From the NCBI RefSeq assembly GCF_006874475.1, contig NZ_VIRM01000011.1:111881-175880 (forward strand): a stretch of 64,000 bases of DNA, in the 5' to 3' direction. This document shows positions 61,133 through 64,000 of this stretch, in pieces; positions within the stretch are counted from its first letter, which is position 1, and each line of letters starts with the position of its first letter. Position numbers and translations under genes: made by a program. The DNA is from Microbispora hainanensis. GTDB lineage: Bacteria; Actinomycetota; Actinomycetes; Streptosporangiales; Streptosporangiaceae. Under the pieces are notes generated by a model, which was given only the letters and a program-made list of their open reading frames with translations, was not told the DNA's origin and searched no databases.

Positions 61133-62586
61133 AGGGCCGGCATGAGCGGCTCCCGCGGGCGATAGCGGGCGGGGTCGCGGGCGATGCGGCGCACCGCCTC
61201 CTCCATCACCGCCGGCGGCTGGGTGAACGGCAGCCGCAGGTAGCGCTCCAGCGTGCCGTCCACGCCGAACCACGGGCCAGGAGCCAGGCGTACGCCACGG
61301 GCGGCGGCGGCCTCGGCGACCGAGCTCGCCACCGGCCCGTCGAGCCGCACCCACAGCGAGCCGCCGCCGCGCGGCGTGGTGAACGCCCAGCCCGGCAGTT
61401 CCTCCCGCAGCACCGCGGCGAGCGCCGCACACGACGCGCCGAGCCCACGACGGCGCTCGGCGCGCGCCTCCTCGATCCGCTCGAACAGGCACGTGACCAC
61501 GAGCTGCTCGAAGACCGCGCCCGCGATGTCCACGGCGGCCCGCAGCACGGCCAGGCGGCGGACGGTCGCGGCGCCCGCCCTGATCCAGCCGACCCGCAGG
61601 CCGCCCCACCACAGCTTCGATGCCGAGCCCACGCTGATCACCCGGCCGTCGGTGTCGAACGCGGCCAGCGGCGCCGCACGCGCCGTCTCGTCCAGCACGA
61701 TCTCGGCCCAGCTCTCGTCGGCGATCAGCGTGACGCCGTGCCGCCGGGCCGCCTCCACCAGCTCGGCGCGGGCGGCGTCGGCCATCAGGTGGCCGGTCGG
61801 GTTCTGGAAGTCGGGGATGACGTAGGCCAGACGCGCCGCCGTCTGCCGCATCGTGCCCGTCACCAGGTCGAGGTGCCAGCCGTCCTCCTGCACGCCGACC
61901 GGCACCAGGCGGGCCCCCCGCATCCGGGCCGCGTCGATCGCGTGCGGGTAGGTCGGCGACTCGACCAGCACCGGGTCGCCCCTCCCGGCGAACGCCGCCA
62001 TCAGCAGGTGGATGGCCTGCTGGGCCCCGGCCGTGACGAGGATCTGCTCGGGCCGGGTGGGCAGCCCCCGCTCGCCGTACCTGCGGGCGATCGCCTCGCG
62101 GAGCGGCGCGAGCCCGGCCGGGTGGTAGCCCATGCCCAGCGCGTACCGGTGGTAGGCCCGGCCCGCCTCCTCGATGGCCTCGCCGAGCAGGCCGCTCGCC
62201 GGGGGCGCGGCCGCGTGCAGCGGCAGCAGCCCGTCGTCCTCGGACGCCAGCCACGGGTTGTCGGTGCCGAGCGCGCCCGCGTCGGGCAGGGCCGCACGGC
62301 TGCCGGACCCCTGCCTGCTCTCCAGGTAGCCCTGCTCGCGCAGCCGGTCGTACGCCGCGGTCACGGTGGTGCGGCTGACGCCGAGGGCCTCGGCCAGGTG
62401 CCGTTCGGCCGGCAGGCGCACTCCCACGGCGAGCCTCCCGTCGAGGACCAGGCCGCGTACGGCCTCCGCGAGCGCCCGGTAGTAGGGCCGGGTCTCCGAT
62501 GTGTCTGCCGCGCCCTTCCCCGTGGCCTTTTCCGTGGTGCCGAGGACGAGCCGGGCGAGCTGGGGAGCGCTGAGGTGCCGATCCAT
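61129..62586 (-). CDS. MocR-type regulator (GntR HTH plus aminotransferase domain), YczR-like
   Basis: 485 residues. Winged-helix N-terminus (about 35-100, with RLPAERHLAEALGVSRTTV) followed by a fold-type I aminotransferase domain with PDFQNPTG and the PLP lysine in SVGSASKLWWGG. Divergent from a YczE-family membrane protein, the classical YczR/YczE pairing of actinobacteria, so it probably controls that gene in response to a vitamin B6 form. ATG at 62586, three bases from a perfect palindrome. Confidence 0.9.
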   Translation of the reverse strand: MDRHLSAPQLARLVLGTTEKATGKGAADTSETRPYYRALAEAVRGLVLDGRLAVGVRLPAERHLAEALGVSRTTVTAAYDRLREQGYLESRQGSGSRAALPDAGALGTDNPWLASEDDGLLPLHAAAPPASGLLGEAIEEAGRAYHRYALGMGYHPAGLAPLREAIARRYGERGLPTRPEQILVTAGAQQAIHLLMAAFAGRGDPVLVESPTYPHAIDAARMRGARLVPVGVQEDGWHLDLVTGTMRQTAARLAYVIPDFQNPTGHLMADAARAELVEAARRHGVTLIADESWAEIVLDETARAAPLAAFDTDGRVISVGSASKLWWGGLRVGWIRAGAATVRRLAVLRAAVDIAGAVFEQLVVTCLFERIEEARAERRRGLGASCAALAAVLREELPGWAFTTPRGGGSLWVRLDGPVASSVAEAAAARGVRLAPGPWFGVDGTLERYLRLPFTQPPAVMEEAVRRIARDPARYRPREPLMPAL

Positions 62587-62589
62587 GCA

Positions 62590-62610
62590 GGCCAATTTCT
62601 CTGATTGGCC
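62590..62610. promoter_or_regulatory. Palindrome GGCCAAT-N7-ATTGGCC in the YczR/YczE control region
   Basis: Perfect 7-bp arms around ttctctg, between the divergent starts and three bases from the regulator's ATG. It is the best candidate operator for the MocR protein. Confidence 0.6.
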
Positions 62611-62650
62611 CTTTTCTCGCAACCCCACCGGACTGCACGATGGGCCGACT

Positions 62651-63289
62651 ATGACCGAACTGTCCCTCCCTCGCCCCCGTTCGCTCCCATTGCGGCTCAT
62701 CCGCCTCTATATCGGCCTGGCGTTGTACGGCGCCGGGATCGCCCTGCTCGTCAGGTCCGGGCTGGGCCTCGACCCCTGGGAGGTCTTCCACCAGGGCCTG
62801 TCGGTGCGCACCGGATGGTCGATCGGCCTGTGGATCAACCTGGTGGGCGCGCTGGTGCTGCTGCTGTGGATCCCCCTGAAGCAGCGGCCCGGCCTCGGCA
62901 CGATCAGCAACGTCCTGGTGGTCGGCACCAGCGCCGACGGGGTGATGGCGGTGGTGCCCGCGCCCGCGGCCTGGCCGGTCCAGTGGGCCTTCCTGCTGGG
63001 CGGCATCGTCGCCATCGCCGCCGCCTCCGGGCTCTACATCCACGCGGGCTTCGGCCCTGGACCGCGCGACGGCCTGATGACGGGCCTCAACCGGCTCGGC
63101 CTGTCGATCCGGGCGGCCCGCACGATCGTCGAGATCAGCGTGCTCGCCGTCGGCTGGCTGCTGGGCGGCACCGTCGGGATCGGCACGGTGGTGTTCGCGG
63201 TGACGATCGGCCCGGTGACGCAGGTCTTCATGAAGCTGTGGGCCCCCTCCGGGGACACCGCCCGGCCACCGGGTACGAAGCCGTCATGA
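62651..63289 (+). CDS. yczE: YczE/YitT-family membrane protein
   Basis: 212 residues with about five helices. Family features: GLALYGAGIALLVRSGLGLDPWEVFHQGL and, near the C-terminus, HAGFGPGPRDGLMTGLNRLGL. YczE-type proteins are linked to transport or membrane roles but remain uncharacterised. ATG at 62651. Divergent from the MocR-type regulator across 64 bases. Confidence 0.88.
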   Translation: MTELSLPRPRSLPLRLIRLYIGLALYGAGIALLVRSGLGLDPWEVFHQGLSVRTGWSIGLWINLVGALVLLLWIPLKQRPGLGTISNVLVVGTSADGVMAVVPAPAAWPVQWAFLLGGIVAIAAASGLYIHAGFGPGPRDGLMTGLNRLGLSIRAARTIVEISVLAVGWLLGGTVGIGTVVFAVTIGPVTQVFMKLWAPSGDTARPPGTKPS

Positions 63290-63334
63290 TGCGGCGAGCG
63301 CTCCGGGAAGGCCCGGTCGCCGGGAGGTGAGCGC

Positions 63335-64000
63335 GTGCTCATCGAGGACTACGCCATGATCGGGGACACCGAGTCGGCCGCCCTCGTCGGCATGGACGGC
63401 TCGGTCGACTGGCTGTGCCTGCCACGGTTCGACTCCCCCTCCTGCTTCGCCCGGCTGCTCGGCGACGAGTCCAACGGCTTCTGGCGGGTGGCCGCCGCAG
63501 GACGCGACCGGGCCACCCGCCGGGCTTACCTCGAGGACACGCTCATCCTGGAGACCGTCTGGGAGACGCCCACGGGCGCGGTCAAGGTGGTCGACTTCAT
63601 GCCGCCTCGCTCGGGCAATCCCGATCTCGTGCGGATCGTGGAGGGCCTGTCGGGCACCGTGGAGATGACGACCGAGATCCGCATCCGCTTCGACTACGGC
63701 CGGATCGTGCCGTGGGCCCGCCGGATCGGCGGTCACCTGCACGCCATCGGCGGCCCCGACTCGGTCTGGGTGCACTCCCCCATCTCCTTGCAGGGCGGCG
63801 ACTACCGGCATCAGGCGACGTTCACCGTCGCCGCCGGCGAGTGGGTGCCGTTCGTGTTCACCTGGCACCCCTCCCACCGGCCGCAGCCCGGGGTCATCGA
63901 CCCCCTGCGCGAGCTCGGCCTGACGGTCGGCGAGTGGCGCGACTGGGTCTCCCGTTGCACCTACCGGGGTCCCTGGCGCGAGCCCGTGGTCCGCTCGCTC
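63335..64000 (+). CDS. Glycoside hydrolase family 15 protein (3' end beyond window)
   Basis: The first 222 residues are present. The N-terminus IEDYAMIGDTESAALVG then DGSVDWLCLPRFDSPSCFA is the GH15 beta-sandwich signature shared by glucoamylases and actinobacterial trehalases. The catalytic (alpha/alpha)6 part lies beyond the edge, so substrate cannot be told. GTG at 63335 has GGGAGGTGA upstream. Confidence 0.88.
   Translation, partial: MLIEDYAMIGDTESAALVGMDGSVDWLCLPRFDSPSCFARLLGDESNGFWRVAAAGRDRATRRAYLEDTLILETVWETPTGAVKVVDFMPPRSGNPDLVRIVEGLSGTVEMTTEIRIRFDYGRIVPWARRIGGHLHAIGGPDSVWVHSPISLQGGDYRHQATFTVAAGEWVPFVFTWHPSHRPQPGVIDPLRELGLTVGEWRDWVSRCTYRGPWREPVVRSL

Overview
This is a GC-rich chromosomal segment from a mycelial or spore-forming actinomycete. 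The best guess is a Streptosporangiales-type organism (a relative of Nonomuraea or Microbispora), but no rRNA or other marker fixes the genus. Reasons: very high GC with GTG/TTG starts; a mycothiol gene (mshC) next to SCO1664-family, DUF3090 and MSMEG_4193-family genes; a class E sortase; snapalysin; paired TldD/PmbA genes; and a SapB/AmfS-type lanthipeptide locus. No tRNA, rRNA, IS element, phage gene or CRISPR array was recognised.

Layout. 0-4.4 kb: leftward nitrate assimilation genes (NarK transporter, molybdopterin nitrate reductase, FAD reductase cut by the window edge). 4.8-9.9 kb: cell-envelope genes, namely a Tat-exported amidase, a large repetitive LPFTG wall protein, a divergent class E sortase with a 46-residue membrane protein, and snapalysin. 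10-15 kb: the conserved leftward block uppP, phosphatase, DUF3090, SCO1664-type, NRDE, mshC. 15.1-19.1 kb: aldo/keto reductase, two secreted proteins and an HTH-TM-DUF2690 protein. 19.3-24.5 kb: fabG-fabI, a TldD/PmbA pair, dodecin, DUF3099 and a small RNA resembling the actinobacterial 6C family. 24.8-26.7 kb: molybdenum cofactor genes (moaA, mobA, DUF6457). 26.8-33.6 kb: YjdF (apparent frameshift), cupin, membrane protein, kinase-like phosphotransferase, RtcB, a CYP152-type P450 and a CBM2 protein. 33.8-39.9 kb: glycan-type genes (epimerase, GT-C, GT2, DUF2064, methyltransferase, DUF2079). 39.9-41.9 kb: AraC regulator and Fsr-like exporter.

42.0-55.2 kb holds the most distinctive part. First comes a small pathway made of a UbiA prenyltransferase divergent from a type III polyketide synthase, an isoprenylcysteine-methyltransferase-like enzyme and a geranylgeranyl-reductase-like flavoprotein. 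It is followed by a complete ram/amf-like class III lanthipeptide locus: a histidine kinase, LanKC, two nearly identical 43-residue precursors, two ABC exporters and a NarL-type response regulator on the other strand. 55.4-64 kb: two related secreted proteins, acyl-CoA synthetase, POT peptide transporter, a MocR/YczE pair with a palindromic operator candidate, and the start of a GH15 enzyme.

Two themes cut across the window. Many starts look leaderless, with a TANNNT box 6-8 bases before the start codon. There are also many short tandem repeats: the repeats inside genes have 12- or 15-bp units, while those outside genes have 10-, 17- or 23-bp units.
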